Below, piece after piece: positions 42,333-52,843 of a DNA stretch of 64,000 bases (within the stretch, counting starts at the first letter, position 1; each line of letters opens with the position of its first letter). The position numbers and the translations under genes were made by a program. This DNA is from Buttiauxella ferragutiae (GTDB taxonomy: Bacteria > Pseudomonadota > Gammaproteobacteria > Enterobacterales > Enterobacteriaceae), in NCBI RefSeq assembly GCF_001654915.1, contig NZ_LXEQ01000001.1; one strand, written 5' to 3'. Below the pieces are notes generated by a model. That model was not told where the DNA came from. It was given only the letters and a program-made list of their open reading frames with translations, and searched no databases.

Positions 42333-45300
42333 TTAGTACAGCGTATCCGTCAGTTTGAACTGGCTGAATAGCCCGCCAACAAATGGGTTATCTTCTGTAT
42401 CGGTATGTACCCGATATACCATTGCACCGCCATCCACATTAAAGCGCACACTGAAACTACCATCCTGAATGTTGGTTAATTGGCCTGCACCAAATAACCG
42501 GAATTGTGCCCACGGCCCACTGAAGCTAATACTTCGTGGCGCATTCCCTCCAGTACCGATCATCGTCAGCTTGCTCTCGTTACCTTCGCGCATATTGTTC
42601 GGCCACACCAAATGCGCGGTATAGTTACGACCCTGGCTATAATCGACAAGCTGGCCATCCAGGTTCAATACGCTGCGCCGTTTGTTACCCGAAAGCTGCA
42701 CCGGCTCCACCGCAAACTGAGTCCCTAAACCGTTTTGCCGACTGAAAAAGATGTCGCGGATTTTTTGCGCGGTATCTAGTTGCTGGCGGATATCTTCGCG
42801 AATAATCACGTTGTTATCGCCATCCACCAGACTCAGATCGTTTTCCATAAACAGCTTCAGGTTCTGCTGATAAAAGCTGTCCAGAATACCGTCTGGTTTA
42901 AAGAAGCGTTCAAACGCGTCCAGCGATGCATCCTGCGATGAACGCGGGTTAAACGGATAGTTATTCGCAAGCTGTTCATTGAACGGTTTTACTACGTTTT
43001 CGCGCCAGTCCACTTCCATATAGTGAACAGCTTCCACCATCACCACATGCCAGGCCTGGTCAGCTAGCTTGCCTACCCAACGGTTGAGCGGTGCGGGCAA
43101 TGTTTTCGCCATCTGCCGAGTGGCGAAAATAGGGTCGCTGCTGTTTTGATCCAGCCGTAACTGCACGGCTTTCAGCGCTGATTTACCCGGCACCGGTGCG
43201 TTCTGAATAGCCTGTAGATAACGATGCAGCTCTGTCAGTTGTTGGTAAACTGCCTGTAGAGTGCTTTCTTTGTCTTTCTGTACCGTCAGTGTGCTGTTTT
43301 CGGTAGCAAACTCATGCCCCAGACGCGTCAGCAACAGGTAATCCGGCTCTGCCAACGCTTCTTCGCGGGCCTTGTCATCCAGTTTTTCGGAAAACACCGC
43401 CGGTTGCGTGTTATCCCGCAATGCGGTCAGCGCCCGCTGAAGAGGTTGGTCGCCGCTGATGATTTGCTCCAGCGCCCCTGCCAGTTCCGTGATCGACTCA
43501 TAGTTATGCACGTTCAGGTTGTCCATCCCTGCACGCCAGGTCGCTGTGTAATCGCTGAAATACTGCTCGGTGAGTTGACGTTGGATTTCAGCCCGGTCAG
43601 CCTCGCTGTATTTCACACTGCGAGTCAGGTTCAGTACCCAAGAGTCCATCGCCGTCAACTCCACCAGCGCGTCACGCTGTTGCACAAAGTAACTTTGCAG
43701 GCCGTAACGGGTAAGAAACTGCGGGACAATTAGTTTGCTGTCATCTGAAGAGGTAAACACCAGATCAAAGGTCGGGCCGACCTGGTCACGCAAATTCAGA
43801 TCAGCAGGCAACACACCCAACGCCCTTGTTTTCAGGCTCTGGTAGACGCGCTGGTAAACCGGCAGTTTGCTGAGTTCTTTCTGTGCGGCAGCGACTGAAT
43901 TTTCATACGGTGTCCAGCGATTGATGGCGTCGACATCGCCTGCCACACGCTCTGCCTGCCAGTCTGTATGCTTCAGGCTGTAATCGAGGTGCGCCATCAG
44001 TTGCGCTTGCACATCGCGCTGGCCATGAAACTTATCGCTCCAGCGTTTCGCCATATACTGCTTCACCGCAGTCACGTTGCGCCCGCTTTTGTCTTCCAGC
44101 ATCCTGATCACACGTAGTACAGCAAGTTTCTCTTCACTGCCATCCGGAGCTGCTGCCAGATCCTTCATCAGGCCATTAAGTAGAGCTGGGAGATAACGCT
44201 GATCCAGCAGTTGCAGATAAGTCTGTTCCACATAGGGACCAATACGCCGCCCTTGATATAACCCCAGTTCAGCCAGGCGGCTACGCTCGCCCCAGTCACC
44301 ATACGCCAGCGTGGCATCACGTACCGGGTTAAGCAGAGGCAATTGCAGATTGCCGTAGTCATCTGTTCCCTGTGGTGGCGGTACGGCCATAAACGCCCTC
44401 GCCTGTTCCAGTACTCTAATCCCTGCGCGCCAGTTGGTGTTGTAGTAATGCTGCCAGCCGCTGATGAGCAGGATGGCAAGAACTGCACCGCATGCCGAAA
44501 AAGCCATCATCTGGCGACGGGCATTACCCAGCCAGACGCTATTTTCCCCAGACAAATTAGGCTCTGCCAGCAACGCCTGTGGAAACAGATTGCGGGTGAA
44601 ATACGGTACGGTGTCTACCAGTGGCCAGGCCACCAGCGGGCTGCTACCCAGCCGATATTGACGGGCAGCGGACTGCATAAAGATGTCATCTACCTGACCA
44701 CGTTGCAGCGAAGAGGTGAGGTACACCCCGCGCAACATGACATCCATGTTTTCGCCGTCCAGCAAGGCGTCAATCAGCGCAGTCAGGGATTCGCGGCTGC
44801 CCTGTATTTGGCGGGCAAAGCTGAACAGGGAGCTGCGATTGTGGTTCTGCGCCAGCATCAGATCCGGCAAGCTATGGTTGAGCTGTTCTACCCATTTTTG
44901 CCAGAATGTATTCAATTCCGTACGCCAGTCTTCATTCTTATGGGCATGGCGGGTAAAGGTGACGCCGAGAATAGTGTCACGATCTTTTTTGTCCAGCGAC
45001 TGAAACAGGGCGGCAAAACCATGGAGTAAATCCAGTCGGGTTAGCACCACATAGACCGGTAACTGGCAGTGAAGATGTTGACGTACATCCTGCAGACGGC
45101 TGCGCAGCATCTGCAACAGATTCTCACGGCGGCGTTTGTCAGCAGTAAGCAGATCAGTAAAGTCCAGTGTCAGGATCAGGCCATTCAGCGGCTGACGGGC
45201 GCGTTTTTCGACTAACCAGCCCAGAATGTGTTCCCAGCGCCGACGGTGTAAGACATCTCCATCTGGCTGGTCGCAGAGCGCACCATCAATATCAAAAATC

Positions 45301-45857
45301 ACCGCCTGCTTCCCGACATGCGGTGTTATGCGTAGATGTTGTTCTGCTCCCCGAACGGCTTCAGGAGTATAAATAATGTCAGATGGAAAACCTTCGCGCA
45401 GCAGCGCTGTTTTACCACTCCCTGTTGGGCCTATGACCATATACCATGGCAATTGCCACAGGTAACGACGGCTGTCGAGATGACGTTGCAAACGCAACAA
45501 CCAGCGATCAAGATAACGCTGCTGTGCATTCAGTTCCGCGCTGAGCGGATCCTGCGTCTCCTCACGCTGCTGACGCTGCTGTTTTTCAAGTTGCTGCAGT
45601 CGCTTCATGACCCTGATAGTCAGCCACGCCAGCGCGATCAATCCCCAGGCTGCAGTGGCCAGCCAGCGGTTTGCCAAAGGTTGTAGCCAATACTCGTCAT
45701 ACAGCTTCCACGCGGGGCCTTTCCACCAGATCCATACCAGCAGAAAGATCCACGCCAGCATCAACAACCAGGCAGCGGAAACCTTTAACCGCGGCATCGC
45801 CGGCCTGAGCATGGTCTTAAGCCCGCTAAACAGTCGGGGGGTTGGTAATCTGAACAC
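42333..45857 (-). CDS. tssM: T6SS inner-membrane complex protein TssM (IcmF/VasK)
   Basis: 1174-residue inner-membrane protein that with TssL and TssJ forms the trans-envelope complex anchoring the T6SS. Two transmembrane helices lie near residues 28-46 and 64-82, and a third around 460 (MMAFSACGAVLAILLISGW). Between them is the cytoplasmic NTPase-like domain with an intact Walker A GPTGSGKT (143-150). The remainder is the large periplasmic IcmF-related region ending in the TssJ-binding domain. It follows tssA by 18 bases. Confidence 0.95.
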   Translation of the reverse strand: MFRLPTPRLFSGLKTMLRPAMPRLKVSAAWLLMLAWIFLLVWIWWKGPAWKLYDEYWLQPLANRWLATAAWGLIALAWLTIRVMKRLQQLEKQQRQQREETQDPLSAELNAQQRYLDRWLLRLQRHLDSRRYLWQLPWYMVIGPTGSGKTALLREGFPSDIIYTPEAVRGAEQHLRITPHVGKQAVIFDIDGALCDQPDGDVLHRRRWEHILGWLVEKRARQPLNGLILTLDFTDLLTADKRRRENLLQMLRSRLQDVRQHLHCQLPVYVVLTRLDLLHGFAALFQSLDKKDRDTILGVTFTRHAHKNEDWRTELNTFWQKWVEQLNHSLPDLMLAQNHNRSSLFSFARQIQGSRESLTALIDALLDGENMDVMLRGVYLTSSLQRGQVDDIFMQSAARQYRLGSSPLVAWPLVDTVPYFTRNLFPQALLAEPNLSGENSVWLGNARRQMMAFSACGAVLAILLISGWQHYYNTNWRAGIRVLEQARAFMAVPPPQGTDDYGNLQLPLLNPVRDATLAYGDWGERSRLAELGLYQGRRIGPYVEQTYLQLLDQRYLPALLNGLMKDLAAAPDGSEEKLAVLRVIRMLEDKSGRNVTAVKQYMAKRWSDKFHGQRDVQAQLMAHLDYSLKHTDWQAERVAGDVDAINRWTPYENSVAAAQKELSKLPVYQRVYQSLKTRALGVLPADLNLRDQVGPTFDLVFTSSDDSKLIVPQFLTRYGLQSYFVQQRDALVELTAMDSWVLNLTRSVKYSEADRAEIQRQLTEQYFSDYTATWRAGMDNLNVHNYESITELAGALEQIISGDQPLQRALTALRDNTQPAVFSEKLDDKAREEALAEPDYLLLTRLGHEFATENSTLTVQKDKESTLQAVYQQLTELHRYLQAIQNAPVPGKSALKAVQLRLDQNSSDPIFATRQMAKTLPAPLNRWVGKLADQAWHVVMVEAVHYMEVDWRENVVKPFNEQLANNYPFNPRSSQDASLDAFERFFKPDGILDSFYQQNLKLFMENDLSLVDGDNNVIIREDIRQQLDTAQKIRDIFFSRQNGLGTQFAVEPVQLSGNKRRSVLNLDGQLVDYSQGRNYTAHLVWPNNMREGNESKLTMIGTGGNAPRSISFSGPWAQFRLFGAGQLTNIQDGSFSVRFNVDGGAMVYRVHTDTEDNPFVGGLFSQFKLTDTLY

Positions 45858-45875
45858 AAAAACTCCTGTAATTTC

Positions 45876-47270
45876 TTATTGTTCTGCCGTGAATTTGTTT
45901 TTCAGTGCTTCCAGCAATGACGGCTCCCAGTCGGCCAGCATCATCCGCCCCCCTGCCTGGAACATCATCCGGTACTGCTGTTGAGCAAGCTGTTCCATCC
46001 CTGCTTCTTCCATCAGTTGTGCACCAAGATACTGCCGGTGAAACTGGTCACGGGGCTCCCCTGCGGGAAGTTGCTCCAGATACCGCAGCGCCGCTTCCAA
46101 TCCGTGATCGCTAAAACACTGACGGATGGCCTGCGTAGCTTCATCTGTCTGCACGGCATGAGTTGGCTGGCTACCCTGCCCTGCAAGCAGCCACTGTTTC
46201 GTTGGTTCAGCCATAAACGGTGTGAGATCGTTAAACTTTAAGTTAGCCAACTGAGGTAACCGGGTGAGAAAGCAGGTAACTTCATCGCGGATAGACTCCG
46301 CCACGCGGGAATAGCCAAGATGCTGCGCGATTTGTGCGGAAAGGTAATGGCCGTCAATCCAGTACGGGGCAAGCAATAGACTTTTCTCTGTCTGTTGCCA
46401 TAACGCCATATCCGCAGTGTTCAGACGGGACTGGTACTCTGCTGCCATATCGGCAGAGACTGCCGCCAGTTGTGTGCGTCCATCGCTTTCAGCCTGAGGA
46501 GTGCTGGTGATAGATTGCCATAATGCATGGCGGCGCAAACGGTAGCCCTGCGGCGAGTCCGGTTGGCGTTCACATAAGATGGCTGCAACTTTCAGTAACG
46601 TGTCGCGCCAGGTTTTATCGTCATGGCTATCGATATTTACCATTGCCGCAGGCGTTGTTGATACCGGCAAAGCAGCGGTCTGCACCGGGGTAGCGGTGGA
46701 CTGTGTAGATGCAGGAGAAGAGACTGGCGAGCAGTCCCGAAATGCCCGCTGGTAAAGAGCAAAGAGATCATCTGCGGACTGTGCCAGTTCCGGCGCGTTA
46801 TGTTCCTGCCAGCGCAGTGCAAGTTTCGCCAATTCCCCCAGTAGCAGGTCGCGCTGTGTGGCATCAGCCTGCCGGGCAAAACCATCAACGCCAGGCTCAA
46901 AACGCTTTATCACCTGCCCGGCAAAGCGTTTTTTATGCGCCATATTTTGTGGCGCAGCGACCAACCAGTAGTGTTCCACGTAACGGTCCAACAGGCGCAA
47001 TGCCAGCAACGGGTTGCCAGCGTGTTGCAAGGTACGCAAAAGATGCGCCAACAGACGGAAGTCTTTGCTCTCTGAGGCCAGGAGTACAAGCCCACGACGC
47101 TGTATTTCTGGAATATTCAGTTGACCATGCGCCAGCGAACCGAGCTTGACGATGTCGCCGTCAATATACTCCCAGTCAGGATTGTCATCTTTTAGTGCTG
47201 CGGCTGATTTATCTTCTGGCAGATTTTCCAGTAGGTGTGCAAACCACACATCGGGATTATGTAAGTCCAT
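45876..47270 (-). CDS. tssA: T6SS protein TssA (VasJ type)
   Basis: 464-residue soluble protein with an N-terminal ImpA_N-related domain and a C-terminal VasJ-type region (LNTADMALWQQTEKSLLLAP; DGHYLSAQIAQHLGYSRVAE). A low-complexity Ser/Thr/Pro/Ala linker lies near residues 180-210. TssA primes and coordinates tube and sheath assembly at the baseplate. There is no transmembrane helix, in contrast to the second TssA-like gene at 38457-39785. It starts five bases after vasI. Confidence 0.88.
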   Translation of the reverse strand: MDLHNPDVWFAHLLENLPEDKSAAALKDDNPDWEYIDGDIVKLGSLAHGQLNIPEIQRRGLVLLASESKDFRLLAHLLRTLQHAGNPLLALRLLDRYVEHYWLVAAPQNMAHKKRFAGQVIKRFEPGVDGFARQADATQRDLLLGELAKLALRWQEHNAPELAQSADDLFALYQRAFRDCSPVSSPASTQSTATPVQTAALPVSTTPAAMVNIDSHDDKTWRDTLLKVAAILCERQPDSPQGYRLRRHALWQSITSTPQAESDGRTQLAAVSADMAAEYQSRLNTADMALWQQTEKSLLLAPYWIDGHYLSAQIAQHLGYSRVAESIRDEVTCFLTRLPQLANLKFNDLTPFMAEPTKQWLLAGQGSQPTHAVQTDEATQAIRQCFSDHGLEAALRYLEQLPAGEPRDQFHRQYLGAQLMEEAGMEQLAQQQYRMMFQAGGRMMLADWEPSLLEALKNKFTAEQ

Positions 47271-47274
47271 CTAT

Positions 47275-47973
47275 TTATTCCCTCGCCCAGTGACAGGCTT
47301 CCTGTAACGGCTTAATCACCTGCGCTAGTCCGTCGATATTAAAGGTCAATTTCCCGGCGGCGCTGTCCGTGCCAGTGTTAATAGTCAGTGTTTTTGCACC
47401 CAGGATCTGTCTGATTTCATCAATACCGGATAGCCCCCGGCTGGCCTCCAGCAGCGTACCGTTCTCACGTACAAACCAGTGACTACTGAAAGTTCTGTTA
47501 TCCGCATTCAGTTGGACGGTGAGATCGTGTCTGTTCAGCGGTTGCATTAGCGCTACCTGCATCCGGGTGATGTTGTCCACGCAACTGAACATCAGCACCG
47601 GGCGAGGCGGCAAGTTGCCAATCGCAGGGGTAGTGATAGTTACCGTCGGGCGCTCGCCAGAAGCCTGTGTGATCAGCAATTCAGTAGTATTGCCGGTACG
47701 CTGTTTTTCCTGCTCAATAGCTCGCGTCCACGCCTCCCCAACGTAACTTGCTTTTGCCAGCGCACCGCTGAACCCCTGTGATTGCATCGGAGCGAGTATT
47801 TGGTCATAGCAATCGAGACGCTCTAGTGCCGCAGACTCCCGACGGCAGGATTGCATTGCCTGCAACGAGGACAATGCATCCTGCGCCTGCGGTGCAACGT
47901 CGGGAAACTCCCCGGCATACACCGGAGAGAACGTCAGAGACGCCATCAGCGACCAGCAGGGAGCTATTCGCAT
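47275..47973 (-). CDS. vasI: T6SS-associated protein VasI
   Basis: 232 residues, of the VC_A0118/VasI family, a T6SS accessory protein of unclear function. An N-terminal signal-like segment (PCWSLMASLTFSPVYAG) suggests export, and SCRRESAALERLDCYDQILA near residue 45 is the conserved family stretch with paired cysteines. Its start overlaps the clpV end by ten bases. In other bacteria the gene also sits between clpV and tssA. Confidence 0.82.
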   Translation of the reverse strand: MRIAPCWSLMASLTFSPVYAGEFPDVAPQAQDALSSLQAMQSCRRESAALERLDCYDQILAPMQSQGFSGALAKASYVGEAWTRAIEQEKQRTGNTTELLITQASGERPTVTITTPAIGNLPPRPVLMFSCVDNITRMQVALMQPLNRHDLTVQLNADNRTFSSHWFVRENGTLLEASRGLSGIDEIRQILGAKTLTINTGTDSAAGKLTFNIDGLAQVIKPLQEACHWARE

Positions 47974-50666
47974 AAAACGTCTTCTTCCTCAGCAATCGTT
48001 GCTTCATTCAATTCATCTTCTACTTCTGCCGTAAACACGCCGTTCACTGCGCTCAGGCAAATCCGCGCAATCGCCGTACTGGCGGCCATTTTCTGCAACA
48101 GCAGTAGAGAAAGTGGCGGCAGCATCTCGCCGTCAATCACCGACTCAAGCATACGAGCCCCGTTTTCCGCGCGGGTGACTCTCTGCATGATTTCATCCGT
48201 CACTTCCGGTTCAATCACCACTTCTGCACTAAAGCGGGTGTGCAAAATGTTCTCAAGGCGGGCTAGCTTCCCGGCGATAATCACGGATAAGGTCTCGCGT
48301 GAAAGCGGTAAATAGGGTACGACTTCCATACGCGCCAGTAGCGCAGGTTTGAAAAATTCCGCTAGCAGCGGATACAACGCTTCCTGCATGACTTCAGGAT
48401 TTTCGGCATGTTCAACAATCACCTGGTAACCAAGGTTGGACGTCAGGAAAAATACAATGTTTTTGCAGTCAATAAGACGACCTTCACCGTCGGCCATCTC
48501 ACCTTTATCAAATGCCTGGTAGAAGAGGTTGAGCACATCCGGATGAGCTTTTTCCACTTCATCCAACAGGACTACTGAGTAAGGTTTCTGGCGAATGGCT
48601 TCGGTCAACACCCCACCTTCGCCGTAGCCAACGTAACCAGGAGGTGAACCAATCAGGCGCGAGACGGTGTGTTTTTCCTGGAACTCCGACATATTAATGG
48701 TGGTGAGATACTGGCGACCGCCGTAGAGCAGTTCTGCCAGTTGCAGCACGGTTTCGGTTTTACCCACACCGCTAGGGCCAGCCAGCAGGAAGGCGCCGAG
48801 CGGACGCCCTGGCCGGCGCAAATCGGCCCGCGCAGTCAGCAGATGTTTGTGTAGATGTTTGATTGCCAGCTCTTGACCTTTGATGGTATCGCCGAGCCAC
48901 CGTGGTAACTCAGTAATGACCGACATTTCGTTTTGCGACAGACGGTTAAGTGGGACGCCAGTCCATTCGGCAATCACAGCGGCAATTTGTTTTTTATCAA
49001 CGTGCGGCGAGACCAGTAACTGAGTGTGATGCAGGGCATCCAGTTCGGCGGTCAGTTCCGCCAGACGTGTTACAGGACAAATCCCGGCTTCGTTTTCAGG
49101 CTGTTCCATTACAGGTTCATCTGCTGCTTCGGCGGCATCATCGCTGACAACCACCGCTTCCAGTAGCCCTTGTCGCAGCGTGATAATCTCCTGCACCAAT
49201 GCCTGCTGCTGGTGCCATGCGGCTTCCAGTGTCAATAATTCACTATGCGCTGTTTCATATTGTGCTTGAACCTCGTCCCGTCGCGACGTATCAGAACGCA
49301 GGCCAATTCGGATTTCGCGTTCCAGCTGACGGATTTCCGCTTTACATTGGTGGATCAGAGTGGTCAAGGCTGAGATTTGTTTTGGCGGCGACGAGAGGTT
49401 AATCGCTACGCGTGCACAAGCGGTATCCAGCACATCAATAGCTTTGTCTGGCAACTGACGGCCAGAAATATAGCGCTCGCTAAGTGACGCCGCCGCCTGT
49501 AGAGCCTCATCGTCAATCAGCACACCATGCGACTGTTCATATACCGCCGATAGGCCACGCAGGATAATAGTGGACTCGGCAGCATCCGGTTCGCTGACCT
49601 TCACTAGCTGGAAACGACGTGACAACGCAGCATCTTTCTCGAAGTATTTTTTGTATTCGCTCCAGGTCGTAGCAGCGATTGTTTTCAGCTCACCACGAGC
49701 CAGGGCGGGTTTGAGCAGGTTGGAGATATCCAGCCCCCCCTGCTGATTGCCGGCACCAATTAGCGTGTGCGCCTCATCAATAAACAAGATGATTGGTTTC
49801 GGTGACTGAATCACTTCCGCCATCAGTCCTTTAAAACGTTTTTCAAACTCACCCTTGACTGAAGCCCCTGCCTGAAGTGCACCTAAATCCAGGGTCATGA
49901 TATCGGTATCGCGTAGCTTATCCGGTACTTGGCTTGCGACAACGCGTAACGCCAGTCCTTCAATTAGTGCACTTTTACCCACGCCCGCCTCCCCCACTAC
50001 CACTGGGTTGTTCTTACGGCGACGGCAGAGAATATCGATCATCAGGTCTATTTCGTTATCGCGGCACAATACCGGATCAAGTCGCCCCTGACGGGCATCT
50101 TCGGTCATGTTCTTCGCATAGCGGGCAAGTAAGCTGTCACCTGTATCTGCTGCTGTATTGACGGCCAGTCCCTCTGCATTCAATAGCACTGTTTCCGCTG
50201 ATTCCTGCGTCCACTGTGCAAAATCCTGTTGCAAACGGTCACGGTTAATACCGCTCAACAGACGAGCTGCAGCGGGAGGTAAATAACGCAACGGTGAATG
50301 TAACAGGGCTAGCAGCAGCACACCGCCACGCAATTCGCTCTGTTGCATTTGTGCAGACGCCAGTAGCCAGGCCTCTTTCAGCCATTCAACCAGCATCGGT
50401 GAAAAAGATGGGTAACTGTCTGTTGAACGGGAGCTGGCATAATTTTCCACTGTCAGTGCCTGGCGTAGATCATCCAACCGGATCTCGGCATGTTCGGTGA
50501 TCACCCGCAGGTCGCTACGAGGAATGGCAAGCATCTGTATTAATATGTGGCTAACAGTAATCTCCACTGCTTGCTGGCTCATGCATTCCGATGCAGCCGT
50601 CTCTAACGCCTGCCTGGAAAAGAGGTTAAGGCGTTTTACCAACGTTGATAAATCAATCTGGATCAT
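47964..50666 (-). CDS. tssH: T6SS AAA+ ATPase TssH (ClpV)
   Basis: 900-residue Clp/Hsp100-type ATPase that disassembles the contracted TssBC sheath for reuse. The N-terminal Clp_N domain is followed by AAA module 1 with Walker A GEAGVGKS (225-232) and Walker B IDEAH (296-300), a coiled-coil middle domain (about 430-500), and AAA module 2 with Walker A GPSGVGKT (630-637). All key motifs are intact. It begins eight bases after tssL. Confidence 0.97.
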   Translation of the reverse strand: MIQIDLSTLVKRLNLFSRQALETAASECMSQQAVEITVSHILIQMLAIPRSDLRVITEHAEIRLDDLRQALTVENYASSRSTDSYPSFSPMLVEWLKEAWLLASAQMQQSELRGGVLLLALLHSPLRYLPPAAARLLSGINRDRLQQDFAQWTQESAETVLLNAEGLAVNTAADTGDSLLARYAKNMTEDARQGRLDPVLCRDNEIDLMIDILCRRRKNNPVVVGEAGVGKSALIEGLALRVVASQVPDKLRDTDIMTLDLGALQAGASVKGEFEKRFKGLMAEVIQSPKPIILFIDEAHTLIGAGNQQGGLDISNLLKPALARGELKTIAATTWSEYKKYFEKDAALSRRFQLVKVSEPDAAESTIILRGLSAVYEQSHGVLIDDEALQAAASLSERYISGRQLPDKAIDVLDTACARVAINLSSPPKQISALTTLIHQCKAEIRQLEREIRIGLRSDTSRRDEVQAQYETAHSELLTLEAAWHQQQALVQEIITLRQGLLEAVVVSDDAAEAADEPVMEQPENEAGICPVTRLAELTAELDALHHTQLLVSPHVDKKQIAAVIAEWTGVPLNRLSQNEMSVITELPRWLGDTIKGQELAIKHLHKHLLTARADLRRPGRPLGAFLLAGPSGVGKTETVLQLAELLYGGRQYLTTINMSEFQEKHTVSRLIGSPPGYVGYGEGGVLTEAIRQKPYSVVLLDEVEKAHPDVLNLFYQAFDKGEMADGEGRLIDCKNIVFFLTSNLGYQVIVEHAENPEVMQEALYPLLAEFFKPALLARMEVVPYLPLSRETLSVIIAGKLARLENILHTRFSAEVVIEPEVTDEIMQRVTRAENGARMLESVIDGEMLPPLSLLLLQKMAASTAIARICLSAVNGVFTAEVEDELNEATIAEEEDVLCE

Positions 50667-50674
50667 AGGTGTCC

Positions 50675-51493
50675 TTACCTGGCGAGCAGCCGGTTTAACT
50701 GGTGGAGAATGTCCTGCGTCTGGTTATCCAGGCGCAGCAGGTAAAATAGGAAAAACAGAACCAACACAGTAAAACCACCGAGCAGCACATGTTTAATGGT
50801 CAGCCGCTTGATTAACTGATAACGCCCGCCCTGTGTTTTATTATCCTGATGCAGCAGCGGGAACGGCGCATCGCCACGCAGCCCATGCAAAACATGGTGC
50901 AGACGGCGGTAAATCAGCTCAAATTCCCCCGAATCCTGTACCGCAACTTTGTAGCGCCCACGAAAACCCAGAGAAAAACACAGATATAAGAACTCCAGTA
51001 AGTCCTGGTAGCGTTTTGGTTCGCGCATCAGTCGCTCGAGCAAAATAAAGACTTTCTCACCGCCCCACGCTTCATTATGGAAATGCACCAGTAAAGATTG
51101 TTTGATCCACTCATTCTTGTTCGACCAACCATTACCTAGCGCCACCTCGTCTATAAAGGTGCAGAGGATGTAGCGAAATGAAACGATAGCGCCAGGTTCA
51201 TAACCCTGCTCCTGGAGCAACTGCTCTATTGCCTGCACATCCGTCACCACCTGAGGAAATAGATGTTCCGGCATGGCATGGCTGTTCATCCCAGTGACGC
51301 GCATGACCATCCCCAACATCGGAGTGGCAGCGTCAATCATTGGGTTCAGGCTGCTACCACGCAGGACGAGACGGTAATGGCGCAGAGATATTTCTTCTCC
51401 ACCTTCAGGTGAAACCATTCTGCTCTGCCCGGGGGAGCCCACGGTGAGCAGAGGGTCATTTTTGTCGGATAGAAGAACGGACTGTTCGCTCAT
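50675..51493 (-). CDS. tssL: T6SS inner-membrane protein TssL (IcmH/DotU)
   Basis: 272-residue cytoplasmic-domain protein with one C-terminal membrane helix (VLLGGFTVLVLFFLFYLLRL). It binds TssM, TssK and TssE to link baseplate and membrane complex. The DotU signature FRYILCTFIDEVALGNGW is clear. No peptidoglycan-binding OmpA-like extension is present after the helix, so cell-wall anchoring must come from another protein or is absent. It sits between tssK and tssH. Confidence 0.95.
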   Translation of the reverse strand: MSEQSVLLSDKNDPLLTVGSPGQSRMVSPEGGEEISLRHYRLVLRGSSLNPMIDAATPMLGMVMRVTGMNSHAMPEHLFPQVVTDVQAIEQLLQEQGYEPGAIVSFRYILCTFIDEVALGNGWSNKNEWIKQSLLVHFHNEAWGGEKVFILLERLMREPKRYQDLLEFLYLCFSLGFRGRYKVAVQDSGEFELIYRRLHHVLHGLRGDAPFPLLHQDNKTQGGRYQLIKRLTIKHVLLGGFTVLVLFFLFYLLRLDNQTQDILHQLNRLLAR

Positions 51494-51497
51494 AGAC

Positions 51498-52841
51498 TTA
51501 GCCTCTTATCGCCCACAGCTGCATGTCTAGTTCCGGGAAATTACCGGAAATATGCAGTGCCAGCGCACCGGCTTTCACCACGTCCTGCCAGGCCGAAGAA
51601 CCTTTTTCCAGTTCGAAGTAAACATACCCGTCGTGATACGGAAGCTGGCGCGGGGCAGCGGTCAGTGTACGCAGCGGCACACCCGGTACCTGCACACTGA
51701 CCACATTGCGAATCTTGTCAGTAGCGGCGATTTTGGACTGCTGAGTAAACTGGAGGATAATCTGGTTGCTCGGCATACGTGCGCGGACCGCCAGTACAAA
51801 GGAGCCGGATTGCAGCAGTGCCGGATCGTTTACAGTAGCGAGATAGACACCATCCGAGAAGCTCAATGGCAGGTTCTGCGCACGTGGCATCAGCACAGTG
51901 TTAAGCGCACGGCGCAGTTCCGGTATCACCGTTTTAAACGACATAGTGAGGTCGCGATGAATGTAAACCTCCACACTACAGGGTTGACGGCTGTTTTCAG
52001 TAAACGTCATCAACTCACCCAGTAGCCGGACCAGATCCAGATAAAAACTTTCGGGGTGCAAAGTATGTAAGTGCGAGCGGTGATTGAAGTGCATCTGACT
52101 GCGATTGAGCATCTGCAACATCATAAATTCCGCAACATCAGCAATACCGCTTTGCTCAGGGGAGCCGATACGTTTCGCCAGTTCACTGGCACGATTGCTG
52201 ATAAGGCCCTGCACATCACCAGCAAATGCACTCAGCACCGAGCTGACCCGAATGGCCTGACAGGTAGGAATAAAACTGTCATCCAGCACCAGTGAACCAT
52301 TGGGTTGCAGGCTCCGGATACGGCATAGCGGCAATGTCACCATGGCACTGAGATCGTCCGCGCCGCTGACAATTTTCGGTACTAGCATTCCCAGTTCGAT
52401 CTGCTGTACGTCACCACCATCGGAGTGTAAATCACGGACATCGGCACGGGTTAAGCTGTAACGCTCCGTTCCGTTCCCGGTACTCTGATGCCCCTTAATT
52501 TCGCAGATAATATCGCTGATCACCGGTATCGCCAGGTAAATATCATGGCTTCCTGGAGCGGACATATCGATGGGTTGAAAAGGCACGGGAAGATGATCCT
52601 GCTCAGGAATACTGAACACCGTGCCATCAGGCATACAGCCAGTCGCACTGGAAAGCATAATTTTCCCCTGCGCGAGGAGCTCTGTATTGAGTGACAGCTC
52701 AGTAAACCCCCAGGCGAAATCATCCCGGGCATTGATACGCTGGTTCAGCAGGTATTCATGGTTACGCTGCTGTTGCTGAAAATGCTGAGGCACGGCGAAC
52801 AAACCTTCCTGCCAGATCACTTTATTTTTCATGGTCGCCAT
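51498..52841 (-). CDS. tssK: T6SS baseplate protein TssK
   Basis: 447-residue baseplate subunit, a trimeric adaptor connecting the TssEFG wedge with the TssJLM membrane complex. The opening VIWQEGLFAVPQHFQQQQRN is the family's hallmark, and the C-terminal MQLWAIRG is typical of the TssL/TssM-binding end. It lies between tssJ (two-base gap) and tssL (four-base gap). Two starts nine bases apart are possible; the first is retained. Confidence 0.95.
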   Translation of the reverse strand: MATMKNKVIWQEGLFAVPQHFQQQQRNHEYLLNQRINARDDFAWGFTELSLNTELLAQGKIMLSSATGCMPDGTVFSIPEQDHLPVPFQPIDMSAPGSHDIYLAIPVISDIICEIKGHQSTGNGTERYSLTRADVRDLHSDGGDVQQIELGMLVPKIVSGADDLSAMVTLPLCRIRSLQPNGSLVLDDSFIPTCQAIRVSSVLSAFAGDVQGLISNRASELAKRIGSPEQSGIADVAEFMMLQMLNRSQMHFNHRSHLHTLHPESFYLDLVRLLGELMTFTENSRQPCSVEVYIHRDLTMSFKTVIPELRRALNTVLMPRAQNLPLSFSDGVYLATVNDPALLQSGSFVLAVRARMPSNQIILQFTQQSKIAATDKIRNVVSVQVPGVPLRTLTAAPRQLPYHDGYVYFELEKGSSAWQDVVKAGALALHISGNFPELDMQLWAIRG

Positions 52842-52843
52842 TA

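Noticed and set aside
44343..45029. 228-codon plus-strand frame inside tssM
   Set aside because: Antisense shadow of tssM without start signal or homology cues.
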